A stretch of 64,000 nucleotides of DNA from Diphasiastrum complanatum (Eukaryota; Streptophyta; Lycopodiopsida; Lycopodiales; Lycopodiaceae): NCBI GenBank assembly GCA_029204225.1, contig CM055107.1:1300128-1364127 (forward strand), written 5' to 3'. A program made the translations under genes and the position numbers. Shown here piece by piece: positions 1 to 11,116 of the stretch. The notes beneath the pieces were generated by a model, which was not told the DNA's origin, searched no databases, and worked only from the letters and a program-made list of their open reading frames with translations. Position 1 is the first letter of the stretch. The number at the start of each line of letters is the position of its first letter.

Positions 1-990
1 AGAAAAATAGCATATCACCTGAGGGTCTGCTTGATGAAAGCAATAACTTGACCTATAAAGATAGCAGGTGCAAATGATTCAGCCCAAGAAAATCGAACCA
101 AGTGAAAACGCTGTTCAGAAGTTGGGCCCCGAGCTTCACTTAAGCTGCTAATCTTTATCACCAGTCTTGGTTTATCCCCTTGCACAAACCTATCAAACCC
201 CGAAGCAAGTTACTGAGAATTTGCAGTAAAGAGAATCAGTTTAAAAAATGTCTATCCTCATCACCTGCAAGCAGGTTAGGACTGGGGCGACATATCAAAG
301 TCATCCTCTTCTTCTCACAAAGCCCTTATATCATGTAAAAAACATTCTTGAAAGAAAAGAGACACTAGGATTTGAATCTCAGCTCGGAAGGGGCAAATCC
401 ACGTAGAAGGTCCACATGTCGTGACTCGTAGCCACTCAGAAAGACGGACCAATGTTATCATCAACTCCCTTGCACGTTCCTTCATGAGAGCCAGGTGGGT
501 CAGAAACGAATGGATTATGCCTCAAAGGTCTGTAATCAGAGGTACAAAAACCCTCAGACATCTAATCGAATCATCATCCCCAAACAAAAAAAACTCTTCA
601 TCATGAATTAAAGCTTGAGTAATATCAACGTAAACACACAAGTATAGGAAGCTTGGGTAAGTTTTCAAGCAAAATCTAGGCCAAAGCACCTGCGGCCACT
701 TGCAAACCCACCAGTTTCAAATGAGAAAAGGTGTGGAAGGCTAAAAAGGCACCCATAGGTCCTTATTTCAAAGATAAGAAATGAGAGAAGCAAGACAACA
801 TGGCAGCCATGGATGAATCCAGCCACACCGGATCAACACAACAAAACCTTGACCATCAGCTGCAAAAGTTAAAAAGCAAAAGCAAATGAGAGAGGGACAG
901 CCAGCCGCTTGAAATACGAACCAGCTTCCTGCCTGCCAAGTAGAAAGAACGTTGCTCTGTTGCGATTGCTGCAACACAAGTCGCCGAAGA
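1..990. other. No gene recognised (window start)
   Basis: Only short open frames occur here and none has a recognisable domain. The stretch ends in a small telomere-like run (CCCTAACCCTAACTCTAAC) just before the LINE remnant. I see no RNA gene or terminal repeat. Confidence 0.5.
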
Positions 991-992
991 AG

Positions 993-1015
993 CCCTAACC
1001 CTAACTCTAACTCTA
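993..1015. repeat. Short telomere-like CCCTAA run
   Basis: Two CCCTAA units are followed by two degenerate CTCTAA units. This could be an interstitial telomere-like patch or a telo-box-like promoter motif. It sits at the upstream edge of the LINE remnant. Confidence 0.5.
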
Positions 1016-1059
1016 GATGCACGTTGGCCCTAAGCTTAGCCTTTTGGGCCCTGGTTCTT

Positions 1060-2252
1060 TGGATGGTGCGGAGACCCTTCAGCTCGGAACTAGGCTCGGT
1101 TACCCATTTCTTGTGGAGGTGTGGGTCTTCTCTCTACGGTTTCTTCTGCACCTGCGGCTTTTCTTGGGAGCTGGGCTCTTGTCGCCAGTGCTTTGTCTTC
1201 TCGGTTCCTTTCTAGCTTTCGCCCTCTCTTGGCGGATTGCATTGCTCATGTGGACAGCGGTTCTCTGCCTTTCCAGCACCTCCTCATCGCTGCGCGAGAG
1301 CTCCTCCCCCTCTCTGCCCAAGCTTGTCTTCCTCCTTTTGAGCAACTCCTCACTTTCAGTTCAGATCACCTGCAAGAGACCCTCTTGGAGCGCGTGCACA
1401 AGCATACCCTTTCCAGCATGCTCTCCGAGGCTCCTTCGGCGTTGCATCGAGCTCGGCTGTGCGTGTCCTGGTGCCGGGGCTTGGCTGTCAGCTCGGCCTG
1501 TTATCCCTTCCTTTCGGTTGTCTTCGGCCATCTTCACCACTGCTCTTCGTCTTCGCTTGGGGCTTCCTCATCCTTCGGTCTTGGGTCTCTCCATGTGTGT
1601 TTGTGGTCACCATATTGATGCTCTTGCTATCCACCTCCTCCGTTGTCCTTCTGGGAGTGAGCGCACAGCTACGCATGATGGTGTCAGAGATGCAGCGGCC
1701 GCTATAGCCAGAGATGGAGGATTCCATGTCCTCAGAGAGCAGTCTCATGTCCTTCCTTCTTCCGCGTCCCACTCTTCCCGCAGGCGTGATGACATTGTCC
1801 TCTCTCGGGATGGGTTTCGTACTTTGGCAGATGTTGTTGTTGATCCCACGTGTGGTGACCTATTGCCTCGCTTTGCCTTCACACCAGGAGAAGCGGCAAG
1901 CGTCGCAGCACAAGAGAAGGAAAAAAACTACTCCGACAAACACCCCACTGATGCTTTCCTTCCTTTGGCTATTCAGACTTATGGCACCTTGCATCGACGC
2001 TTTGAGGATTTTCTTCGCATGTGTTCTCATCAGGCGGCAGAGCGTCAAGGTATTCCTGGTTCTATTCTCGTGGCTTCCTTAAAACAGCGTGTTTCCATTG
2101 CCCTGCAATGTGCTCAAGCCCTATCTATTCTGCAACGGGCGACAGTGGCTGGGTCTGCTACATCTCATCTGCCTTCATTAGTCGACTCACCACTTCTTCA
2201 CTTTTCCGATCTGCTGCAGTCAGTTGGCAAACTCCCACGGACATCATCATAG
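1060..2252 (+). pseudogene. LINE retrotransposon, post-RT region and C-terminal zinc-finger/nuclease-like domain
   Basis: This is the 3' part of a non-LTR retrotransposon polyprotein. The first part (about 1121-1470) is read in one frame and contains a segment reading AAFLGSWALVAS, typical of the region after the reverse transcriptase. A frameshift near 1465 moves the reading to the frame that ends at 2252. That frame shows PGAGAWLSA, a CxC...H...C cluster (CVCG...HLLRC), then RRDDIVL, an acidic DVVVDP strand, a KEKNYSD segment and a final FLPLAIQTYG motif. The order zinc cluster, D/E-rich strand, K-containing strand resembles the restriction-like (PD-(D/E)XK) endonuclease placed after RT in some LINEs. 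The RT itself is missing here. A fragment of the same kind of element carrying the RT lies on the minus strand at 33975-34602. Family assignment is from motif recall, not a search. Confidence 0.65.
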
Positions 2253-2410
2253 TTTATGCACTGTTATTTTTAATGCCAGGATTTGGATTAATCTTAGCTT
2301 TACTGCAAGCTTCGCTCTTGTTTGAGCCTACTTTTGTTTAAACTTCCCCTTCGGGGTGTATATATCTTTTTCATCAATGTACCTACTACATTTTCCTATG
2401 AATAAATGCA
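2253..2410 (+). other. Probable LINE 3' untranslated tail
   Basis: A non-coding stretch after the LINE stop ends near an AATAAA at 2401. There is no clear poly(A) tract or target-site duplication, so the true 3' end of the insertion is not fixed. Confidence 0.3.
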
Positions 2411-2458
2411 CCAGGGTGAAATATTAGCCTCATCTCTTATGTGATAACGCCTGATCGG

Positions 2459-2631
2459 CAGTGTTGCAAATTGAAGGGCAGCTGTACCCTTCAAAAAAAT
2501 ACCTTTCCCTTAAAACTGAAGGAATGCCCATTTATTTACTTTCATATTTGAAGGGTGCATGATTTAAATGCCCCTCATTTGAAAGGCAAAAGGCGTGGGA
2601 CGGGCATTTTGCCCTTCAATCTGCAGCACTA
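2459..2631. mobile_element. hAT-type MITE, 173 bp, with terminal inverted repeats
   Basis: The left end reads CAGTGTTGCAAATTGAAGGG. The right end, read on the other strand, gives TAGTGCTGCAGATTGAAGGG. The two differ at only three of 20 positions. The CAGTG start fits the hAT superfamily. The interior repeats the GAAGGG/CCCTTC theme and has no open frame. An 8-bp target duplication is not convincing (CTGATCGG against CTTGTGGA), which suggests an old copy. Confidence 0.65.
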
Positions 2632-2809
2632 CTTGTGGATCATTAATTGCTTCAATCATTTATAGATATTGTGAGTGATAAGTAATATGAACAATGTACA
2701 TTTAGAAATAAAATTATACAGACTTTTTTATTTAGCTTGTTATAATTTTAACATATTAAAAATCAAACATGGTCATAGAGAATTAATACATAAATTAAAA
2801 ATAGTCATC

Positions 2810-3620
2810 AAGCGGTCGTCTGGAATAGGCGGCAAGGACGACCAAAAGTCGATGCGTTCAAAAGTAAGACAGGGAGCATAGAGGTTAAGGACAGAGAAGG
2901 TAAAACCTAGCTTGCGAAGGCGAAGAAGGACCCACCTGCCAGCTGAGTCAGAAGAAGTGGAGAGCACCTGCCAATGGGAAACAAGCGTTAGAACTCTCCC
3001 CCCGAGTGCCTTGGGCAGGAGAAATACCATAATGAAATGTGGCCGCAAAGTTTTTGATGAGGCAATGCTAATTAAATTCCCGCAGTTTCGTCTCTTGCAA
3101 TGCAATGAGGACATTCTTTGAAGGATAAGAGGCCAAGACTTGAGCCATGCAGGTGCGGCGCACCGGATTATTCATGTTGCAGACATTCCAGGAATATAGA
3201 TTCATGCAGAAAATGTCGAAAAAGTCTATTAGAGGCCTTCGTCTCTGTAGAGCACTTCTTAGTGATGGTTGCAGCCGCAGGCATCCCTGCAGGCAGGACC
3301 GCCGAGGGAGGCACCCGCAAGGACGAGCTAGTACGGGCTGCCATGGACAGAGAGGGCGCTATCACAGAGGGAGGTATCAGCCCTTGCACCGAGGCAAAGG
3401 GCGTCCACAGCAGAATATCAGGTTGATCCTTAGGATAATCTGCCTAGCGAGTCAACTCAGCAGTCTGAAGATGAGAACTGGGACGCACAGGCGAGAGAGG
3501 TTGTGTGCCATTGAGGGCCGCGGAAACCACAGGCTCTTCAGCAACAGAGAAGGATTCCGCAGGCGAAGGAGTAGGAGCCTGCTGCTCGCTCGGCAAGACA
3601 GCCGCCAATCCAATGGCAGG
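2810..3620 (-). pseudogene. LINE ORF2 start: APE-type endonuclease fragment
   Basis: Read on the minus strand, a frame beginning near 3215 contains SWNV, followed by NNPVRR and then LQETKL. These are the opening strand and the catalytic-glutamate motif of the apurinic/apyrimidinic-type endonuclease of LINE ORF2. After a frame change, 3114 to 2773 continues with SAGRWVLLRL and VLNLYAPC, the next core strands of the same fold. The coding match stops near 2810, so the nuclease is cut short and no RT follows. The adjacent ORF1-like region on the same strand (3636-4165) supports a 5' LINE fragment. Not functional. Confidence 0.65.
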
Positions 3621-3635
3621 AGGCACCACTAGAGG

Positions 3636-4165
3636 CTAGACAGGGGGGTTGGCCAAATGCCGAGAGGGTCGGCTCAACAATACAGGTGCATCCAAGGGAG
3701 TAGGCAGCAGAGGAGGCAAAGACGACACTGCCGGAGCAGCCTTGAAGGTCGACACAGGCGGATGGGAATCCACGGCCCCTAGCAAGAAAGGAGCATTCGA
3801 GCGTTGTGGAAGCAAGCGCCGAGCAGGGAGGGGGCAGCTCATCACCACATGCCCAAGGCGGTGGCATCTGTAACAGGAGTCCGGGAGTCCTTTAAAGATA
3901 ACTGGCTGCACATATGATCGATCAGCAGAGAAGAAGTGAACCTGCTCCACCAGAGGTTTGAATCTAATTTCAGTAGTACCACACACACTAATCTCGCAGA
4001 AGAGGGAGGAGAAAGAAGCTCCATAACATGCACTGAAGCGTGCTGCGATTCTAAGGCAGTACCGCTCGTGCGAGGAGGAGCCATTCCCTCCAAGACCTTG
4101 GGTTCACCACCGCCAACCCCCCCTAAATCCATGTCCATGTCGAGCGGAAACCCTTCCTCCGCCAT
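3636..4165 (-). pseudogene. LINE ORF1-like protein with CCHC zinc knuckle
   Basis: The minus strand carries a frame starting MAEEGFPLDMDMDLGG at 4165. A frameshift near 3985-3850 leads to a second frame containing the zinc knuckle CYRCHRLGHVVMSC (C-x2-C-x4-H-x4-C), followed by a long proline- and serine-rich tail. Plant LINE ORF1 proteins typically have this layout: an acidic start, an RNA-binding part, then a knuckle. The endonuclease remnant lies directly downstream on the same strand. Start chosen at the first ATG that precedes the acidic N-terminus. Confidence 0.6.
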
Positions 4166-4169
4166 CGCT

Positions 4170-4795
4170 ATCCTGCATATTCTTTTTGATTGTTGGAATT
4201 TTACAATCCTCTGAATAAAAAATACAATAGATTTGGATTAAAATTATAATAGATGCAATTCAAAGATCACTCTGATTAGTTTATTTATTGTTTTTATGCA
4301 TTGTTGAATATGTGGAATCATATAAAGAATAGTATTCACCTCTGTTGGAGTTTAATCTTACTCCTACTCATCCTAACCGCCCTCCTTTTCTTCTATGTAA
4401 ATCAGGAGTAGTCATGCACAAGAAAGAAGGTTTCTTCCACCGCGCTCAATAAATCCTATTTCGACTTTGTCGAATCATTATTATTTTGTCTTTCATCTTA
4501 TCACCTCTTTCCAACATTCTTTTGTATCTACTTTGGAAGTTAATAAATGTTTGGAAGATTCTAAGGATAGTGTTTATTTATGTATTTTGAAAGATGTGAC
4601 TTATGTAGATGAGCATGCTATTCAGAGTCTAAGCACTGGTTTGTCACAAATGCCTTTAAGGATACCTCTTAATAACCCTTTAGTTGAGAATTCACATGAG
4701 GGTAGTGTCTGATGCACTTCCGCTAATAAGCAGTAAGCGTTAAATGGCAATACTCAAAACAGAACACTATTAGAACTCTATGAGTCCTCCTCTGA
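4170..4795. other. No gene recognised; probable retroelement flank
   Basis: One 81-codon open frame on the plus strand (4467-4712) has no recognisable motif. The stretch lies between the LINE 5' part and the TC microsatellite. It may include the far end of the copia LTR that starts at 5283 on the minus strand, but no clean LTR terminus was found. Confidence 0.35.
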
Positions 4796-4798
<3 letters not shown>

Positions 4799-4888
<90 letters not shown>

Positions 4889-4909
4889 TCTTCTTCTTCT
4901 TCTTCTTCT
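4799..4909. repeat. (TC)44 microsatellite followed by (TTC)7
   Basis: An uninterrupted TC dinucleotide run of about 88 bp passes into a short TTC run. The long open frames across it are repeat artefacts (poly Leu-Ser / Arg-Glu). Confidence 0.95.
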
Positions 4910-5283
4910 ATTACAACTACGATCAACTATGTATACTAAAGCAATTATATTTAAGCTTATCTCTAGTTAGGTCGTAGGTCGCAATTGGCGGTTAGCCATA
5001 ATGCGTTGTCATCCATCTAGTTAGGCCTTCCCAAAAATTTACTTGCAAAGTGGTTAGAGCAAGTCTTTAGCTTCATAACATCAGAAACAATAATTGTCTT
5101 CCTTCGACTTCTCCGACAGTTCGTTGAAGTCGTCAGCTATGTCGGAGCCACCTATTGAGTGATTCTCGAGTATTTCTGCAGACTGTGTAGAAACACGAAT
5201 AAAACAATAGAACTGAATGAATGAATGGATGTAGATTAATGATCGATTATTCGACTGAATCACTCCCAATGGCAAAATAATCC
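4910..5283 (-). repeat. Copia 3' LTR (5' edge defined, far edge unresolved)
   Basis: On the minus strand the polypurine tract is followed immediately by TGTTGGATTATT, the classic TG start of a copia LTR. The LTR runs toward lower coordinates. Its CA end was not identified, and the TC microsatellite may lie inside it. Confidence 0.5.
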
Positions 5284-5297
5284 AACACTCCCCCTTA
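5284..5297 (-). other. Polypurine tract of copia element
   Basis: The minus strand reads TTAAGGGGGAG directly before the LTR start. The tract lies directly after the copia RNase H stop codon, which is where plus-strand DNA priming occurs in this family. Confidence 0.7.
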
Positions 5298-5603
5298 ATC
5301 TAGATCCATGAATGCTTTGACCTTCAAACTTAGTTTTGCACAAAGTCTCTTTTGTGCATCCAAACTTAGTGCCTTAGTAAAGATATCAACTGTCATGTTT
5401 TGCATTCAACAGTACTGCAAGTTTACCTCTTTGTTGAGAACTTTGCTTCTGACATAGTGATACTTAATTTTAGTGTGCTTACTCCTAGAATGAAATCTAG
5501 GATTGGCTAATAAAGCAATAATAGTTTGATTATTTGTAAATTGTAAAAGCAAAATGTCCCAAAAATAAAGACTATCCCATCTTGCATTCATTTTGTTTTG
5601 CAC
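5298..5603 (-). pseudogene. Ty1/copia RNase H, C-terminal end
   Basis: The minus-strand frame from 5603 contains NPRFHSRSKHTKIKYHYV, then VNLQYC, an in-frame stop, and then VDIFTKALSLDA. These are the closing motifs of copia RNase H (HxRSKHI..YHFVR and DIFTKAL). The polypurine tract and LTR start come next, so this is the 3' end of an element whose body has been lost. One internal TGA and the missing upstream pol make it non-functional. Confidence 0.8.
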
Positions 5604-5777
5604 AAATAATTTAACTAAGATATGATCTCATATTTAATAAGTTTGATTTCTCAAAAGACTTGAGTGCATGTGCAAGTATTACTACCTAAAGATGAGAAAT
5701 TCATGAAGGAACTTAGAAAATTATATGATGAACCATTTCTAAATTGTAAGATTTCACAGCTAACCTTTTTTTAAGGT

Positions 5778-6340
5778 TTGAGTGGCCTAATCTTTGGCCA
5801 CATAGTATCCAGCCACGGGATCGCCACGGACTTGTCGAAGATAAGGATCATTGTCGATCTACCACCACCAGGAACAATCCGTGAAGTCTATATTTTCATG
5901 GGCCATGCTAACTATTATAGGATCTTCATTCTAGACTTTGCGGAGTTAGCACGACCAATCTACAAACTCACAACGGAACCACATTGGACGAATGAAGCCC
6001 TCCAGACTTTTCAGAAGCTTAAAGATGCATTGGTCTCAGGGCCAATTCTACACCCACCCAATTGGTCCATTGAGTTTCATGTGCATACGGACACATCAAA
6101 GTATGCAGTAGGAGCAGTCTTAACCCAGTCAGAAGAGCACAAAAAGGATTTTTTGATCCAATTTACAAGCCTTCAGCTCAGTGACACCGAAATGAATTAT
6201 TCAACCACAGAGCGTGAGGCACTGACAATGATTTATGTGGTTAAGAAGTTTCGGCATTACTTGATGGCCACTCACTTTGCTTTTTCTATGGACCATCAAC
6301 TCTTGCTCTATCTTGTTAACAAAACATGCAACACAGATAT
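5778..6340 (+). pseudogene. Ty3/gypsy reverse transcriptase C-terminus and RNase H
   Basis: The frame opens within RT after the catalytic YLDD region. It reads FGHIVSSHGIATD, then FMGHANYYRIFI, the connection PHWTNEALQTFQKLK, and the RNase H segment HVHTDTSKYAVGAVLTQ. It ends with NYSTTEREALTMIY and FRHYL. The order is normal for gypsy pol. The frame breaks off after LYLVNK, where a copia protease takes over on the same strand, so this fragment was truncated by insertion or deletion. No integrase follows. Confidence 0.85.
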
Positions 6341-6344
6341 TGTT

Positions 6345-6831
6345 CATCTAATTCAATTCGAGAAGTAGTGCTTGATTCGGGAGCCATCTCACATTTTGTT
6401 TTCTCGAAACAAATTTTGTCTGAGTACAAGAAGACGAACTATTCGAGATTCATTATACTTGGAGACAGTTCTAAGCACGTGGCTGATGGAACTGGTGTAC
6501 TATGGCTAGACACAAATCATGGTGACAAGAAACTGGAGGAAGTTCTCTATGTCCCTATTCTTGACAAAGATCTTCTATCCGTAGCTAAGATAGTCAATAC
6601 AGACATGTAAGTAATCTTCACAAAGAACTCTTGTAAACTGTTCGAAGAAGATTCTGATAACCTGGTTGCTAAAGGCAATAGAGAAGAAAATTTGTATCAC
6701 TTGAACATTTGAACTAGAATCAAACAAGCCAATCAAACTCAGGAATCAACAGATATATTGTGGCACAAGAGGCTATGTCACAAGAACATGGAAGCCTTGT
6801 ACCAAGCCAACAAAAGTCAGAGAATTCAATG
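6345..6831 (+). pseudogene. Ty1/copia protease and GAG-pre-integrase fragment
   Basis: After the gypsy RNase H break, the adjacent frame reads VVLDSGAISHFVF, the retroviral-type aspartic protease active site (DSGA) of copia. It continues with VLYVPILDKDLLSVAKI. Beyond a stop at about 6709 the same frame reads ILWHKRLCHKNMEAL, the start of the GAG-pre-integrase domain. A further stop near 6830 and the minus-strand gypsy gag beyond it end the fragment. No gag, integrase or RT belonging to it is present nearby. Confidence 0.8.
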
Positions 6832-7937
6832 AGTCGAAATCAAAAGTAGAGATATTCAAACATTTCGCTCCTGTCAAGTTTACGTGGGCCACTTGCTGAT
6901 TGGCTAGCCCTGGTGATGCAGGTAGGTCCATGTGTTGTTGATTGTTCGACAAGCCATATCTCAGTGCTGTATTTGGTGCCCCTTGATGATATGGATAAAA
7001 AGTTTGATAAGGACCTCTCTTATGCTGTATAATTCGGGGGTTGAATGGGCAAAAGGCAGTTCTCGTGCGATGATGCATTGCACAGATGGAAAAATCTTTG
7101 TGTCAGTCACATATTTTGCTTTAGGACTGGACACTCATTCGTTCTATGATTCTTCATGTAGACTAAGCACCATACATTTTCACGGCGGGGATACTGTGGC
7201 GGATTTTGATCCGGAGGATTTGATGTTGTTGCTACAGCTCCCTGTAAGGCTTTCAGTTTTTGATCAAATTGAGCCGTAAGTTGTTCCATCTACTGTTTGT
7301 GTAATTCTTTCCTGATGGCATCCTCCACGGCTTCTTACAAAGTAGCGTACTGCTCCCGTCGTTTCAGCTCTCTTCTGATGCTACGTGGCAACCCCACAAG
7401 GAACCACATAATTACCGCATGATCGAGAGTTAGGGCTGCATTGCATTCGGATCTTAGATGTTTGACCCGCTCGATATAGTCTCTGACCCTTTCTCTTTTT
7501 CCCATCTTGACTTTGCTCAGCAGGAGAAACTGGTCTTCTAGGAACTTCTTTGGTTTAAAGCGCGTGATGAGAGCTGTCTTAACCGCTTCCTAGGTGGTCT
7601 TTTCTTCTTCTGATAGATTGAAGAACCAATCTTGAGCGACGGCTACAAGTGACATTGGGAACAACATCAACTTTTCTACAAGTGTGCGTTCGTCGTAGAT
7701 TTCGCAAGCTTGCTCGTAGATCTAGAGGAACCTGATGGGTGATCCATCGTATTTTGGTATCTCCATCCATGGTGCCCTTTGGACTGCTTGCAAGGGTGAG
7801 AGAGGTATGGGTTGACCCATTGGATCCATTAGCACTGGCTCCGGTTCTGTCTCGTTTTGCGCAGCTGCTACTATGAGAAGGTGTGGTGCTTGGTTTGTTG
7901 TTCTTCTGACTATTAATCATCCAGATCTCAGATTCAT
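6832..7937 (-). pseudogene. Ty3/gypsy gag, copy 1
   Basis: The minus-strand start ATG at 7937 is homologous to the MNLRSG start of copy 3 but hits a TGA at codon 7. Downstream the gag core is easy to read: AQDWFF, ALITRFKPKKFLEDQF, DYIERVKHLRSEC and LPRSIRRELKRREQYATL, with stops inside. The C-terminal part differs from the other copies. It has WCLVYMKNHRTNECP, a degenerate C..[C]...NH.T.EC zinc knuckle, and then a glutamine- and proline-rich tail (7078-6773). This suggests a variant lineage or a recombinant. Confidence 0.75.
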
Positions 7938-8785
7938 CCGGTGGTAGAGTCCAAGGTTGTTGGATCTTGCTAGAATAGTTGTTTGCAATCTGGATCTTAT
8001 GGATCTGATCAAATTGATAGGCCGATAGTGAGAATTCAAGCCTCTTACAGTGGTTTTTCCTTGATAACTTTTACTCCTTGCATTGATTGGCCTGAAATTT
8101 TGACAATAGCTGGATCTGGTGCAGATCTTCCTACTGATCTAGTCTGCGGGGTTAATAGTGCGAGGGTTGGCTGTGCGAGGGTCCTTTAGCTATTTTATAG
8201 TAAAAAAACCTTGATATCTCTCAGATTACTGGGAAGTAACTCTTGCAAGGATCACAGGAGCTGCATCTGATATAGATCTAACTCTGAAATCTGCGAAGGT
8301 TAACTCTTGCACAAAGTGAAATTTTCATTGTCTGCGAAGGTTCAGAACCACTATTTTGGCCTGATCTTTACAAATAATCAGTACTAACTCTCGCAAACTT
8401 CATCACTGATGGAAAATGATATTTTGGATCGATTGGAGTGGTCTGCGAGAGTTACTTTCATAAGGATTTTCTGGATATGTAATTTTTAGAAAATCAAATT
8501 TTTTGCTTATTGGAATCAAACTAGCTCTCACAGACTCTTCTATGTCCTGGTCTCATTGAGATGGAACTTCAGAATTCTCTGCGAGAGTTCTTGACCACTG
8601 GAACTGAAAATTTTGGTGTCTGCGAGGGTTCTTTGGGATTTTCCCGTCTTTTTTCCACTGGGAACTCTTGCACTAGCACTTAGGCTCTAAACTAATTCTT
8701 GCAAGCTTCTCTGTGTCCTGATCTCACTTAGATGAAACTTCAGAGAGCTCTACGAGAGTTCTTATGAAAATCTGAGGGAAAGAGA
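7938..8785 (-). other. Gypsy leader region with dispersed GCGARRGTT motifs, copy 1
   Basis: Non-coding sequence between gag and LTR. On the plus strand it carries repeated GCGAGGGTT/GCGAGAGTT words and their complements (AACTCTCGCA) about every 40-100 bp. The spacing is shared with copy 3. Confidence 0.6.
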
Positions 8786-8789
8786 AGAT

Positions 8790-9379
8790 TAGAAGAGAGA
8801 GAGAGAGGGAAAGAGAGAAAGAGAGAAAGAGTGAGAGAGATTTGAGATGGAGGTTAGCTCAAATTCTCAATATCATTGCTTAGAAACATTAACTAGCATA
8901 AAGTAAAAATATAGCAAATGGAAAATAACACACAAATCACCACAAAAGCATAAGCAAGGAGTGATTAGCAATTGAGGATTCTTGAGCTCCCAAAATGATA
9001 GAGTCTACTCCTCTCTATTAAGCATGAAAAATAGAGTATAAGTGGTGTCTTTTTATAAATGGAGAAGGCCCTTGCCCCAAAATCCTATTGGCTAATATGT
9101 ACATTCATCATATCCATTCATCTTGAACCCAATTTAATCCAAGGGTCCACAAAAAGTACATTAGAAATCACAAGATTTATGTGAGTCCAAAATTGGACCC
9201 AACTTTAAAAAGTTTAATACTAAGTTCTAACTTGACTTTGGGCCTCAAATTTTATGTTAGTTACAAAAGGGCCTTGCGTGCTCATTGGGCCATGGGCTTA
9301 TACACGCAGGAAGCCATGCTCTCGCAACACATTTATTCACCAACTTTATTTATTTGCTGTGTTGGGAATACCCCCAACA
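8790..9379 (-). repeat. Partial LTR of gypsy copy 1
   Basis: On the minus strand the LTR begins TGTTGGGGGTATTCCC at 9379 and contains a TATA-like TTTATAAAAAG at about 9054. It shares blocks with the intact LTR at 18541-19290: AATCCTATTGG, and CTTAYACACGCAGG near its 5' end. The distal end runs into the GA-rich leader and is deleted. Confidence 0.6.
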
Positions 9380-9429
9380 ACTAGAGTCTGAATGTTCTTT
9401 GGAAAGTAAAGATTTTACGGTTGATCTTA

Positions 9430-10760
9430 GTCTAGGCAAGATAGGCTTGTTATCTTCAAACACAAGCCTACAAGTTACATCAAAAGAAATAGTATAATTA
9501 TCAATGTGATCAAACCGTAGTTAGTTATTACACAAAGAGCATAGCTTTCTTTTGAACAATTCTTAATAAGTTATCTTTGCAAGGTTATGTATGTAGAACC
9601 ATTAGGACATCATTAAGTAACTACACATTTGCAATAACGGCTCATCCCCTCTTTTACTACATAGCATTCTCGTGTGAGGATCCACACTCTTGTTTGATTC
9701 TTACATAAGGAAAACTATCTTATTCGGTTCATTTCAAGATCGAACCATATACGAAAAAGAGTCTAAACAGGTACGTGATTTAACAATACCGTGAAGGCTA
9801 GGGTAAGCTTTAGTAAGTAAGACTCTTTCTTAGATTTAAGAGGTTGAACATTCAGTTTTAACTAGCTTGGTTTGTAGCACATAATAAGAGCTCTATGTAT
9901 TGACTTTTTTATTAAAGAAAACACACTTAGTGGGAACAACATGGCATCATCACAAGATAACACGTCAACAATCATCCAAGTATGAGTCATTCCAATGAAT
10001 TCAATTCAAGCAGACCATGGATGTTGCATATATGCCTTGTGATAATTATTCAAGAAAAGGATTTATCCTTTTAAATTATGGTTTGTTTTTACACTTCATG
10101 ACTATACTTTACTATTCAATTTACACATTCAAACCTTGAAAACGTATTTAAGATTGCTTGATTATGACAAATCATAAAAATACTACCTTACATTGTACCC
10201 AGATCCAAATTTAGGGTTTTTCAACAAAACGTTTTTAGACAGCATGGACATGCGTAAGATACGTAATGTGTTATACAAGGATTAGAATGGCACGGATCTA
10301 TTCTAATACATGGTAAAAATCTTTGAACTCCTAATAAGCAGTTAACCAAAGCTATTCCTAATGAAGTCGAATATACGATATAAAATAATACGGATCAACT
10401 GCCCACACATTGATAAGCATGGCGTAAGCCCTGATATGGTAATATTAGGGTCTGCAATGCCTATCGCTAAGTAACTATACGATTTTTGGGAAGACTGGAC
10501 TATGGTTTATAAACGTTATTTGTGTTGTTAAGTAGTATAGCTTCTTTTGGACATGAATAACAACTGACTTTCAGCTATGACACCTATCTTCCCCACTGTA
10601 CTAACTGATGCGGTTTTGTATTGTGGGATGGTGGTAGGTATCAATTGACATCTTGAAAGTGGTTATGTTCTATGGTGCTTTTTTAGTATTGTATTTACTT
10701 TTCAGTTTTATGTAACACCTTGTTGGAATATGAATAAAGGCTTCAAAGGATTCATTATTG
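9430..10760. repeat. Dispersed repeat, inverted relative of 49960-50940
   Basis: No open frame. Blocks match the reverse complement of 49960-50940, for example TTGTGGGATGGTGGTAGGTA near 10620 and at about 50118 (reverse), plus the upstream CTTCCCCACTRTACTAACT. The spacing is shared over about 1 kb, so this is an old dispersed repeat present twice in opposite orientation. Confidence 0.65.
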
Positions 10761-10859
10761 CTTTGTCAAGAGGAACTATGTGATATTTCATTAACTCTCT
10801 CTTAAGATGTAAATCCGACTATTCTTCATTGGTTGAGATAGTACCGAACCTTTAAATTT

Positions 10860-11069
10860 TATTTGAAAAAGATTGGATCCTTGGCTTACGAATTGGACCT
10901 CCCGAAAGGAACACAAGTGCACCCGGTTTTTCACATAAGTCGACTCAAGAAGAGTTTATGTGAAGGGGAACATCTTGGTTATGGGGACCAATTGGACATG
11001 TTGGATGAATCATCGGGTGTGACTAGGTCGCAAACGATAATGATTCCAGGGAACATGAAGGTAGTCTGA
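10860..11069 (+). pseudogene. Ty3/gypsy integrase C-terminal end
   Basis: The frame reads KKIGSLAYELDLPKGTQVHP then VFHISRLKKSL. This is the conserved chromodomain-proximal end of plant gypsy integrases (KIG.VAY.LDLP..IHPVFHVS.LK). The rest of pol is missing upstream. A polypurine tract and an LTR follow within 60 bp, so this is the 3' end of a plus-strand element. Confidence 0.85.
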
Positions 11070-11116
11070 AATGAAACTTCCCTAGCTTTAAGTTATGAGG
11101 TCAGAACTTGAACAAC

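Larger units (their letters stand above)
6832..9379 (-). mobile_element. Ty3/gypsy element, copy 1 (LTR, leader, gag)
   Basis: A 5' truncated gypsy copy on the minus strand. The order is a partial LTR ending at 9379, a leader with GCGAGGGTT-type repeats, then a broken gag. Sequence from 7300 to 8770 closely follows copy 3 (30040-31500). The primer site and the 3' part of the LTR have been deleted, since the leader runs straight into LTR sequence near 8780. No protease or pol remains. Confidence 0.75.

Noticed and set aside
1100-1345. Minus-strand frames across the LINE remnant
   Set aside because: Shadow frames in GC-rich coding sequence; the plus strand carries the LINE motifs.
3118-3632. 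Plus-strand frames of 102 and 161 codons
   Set aside because: They are antisense to the LINE endonuclease/ORF1 region, whose motifs (SWNV, LQETKL, CCHC) are on the minus strand.
4723-4977. Open frames over the TC run
   Set aside because: Poly(Leu-Ser) and poly(Arg-Glu) produced by the microsatellite.
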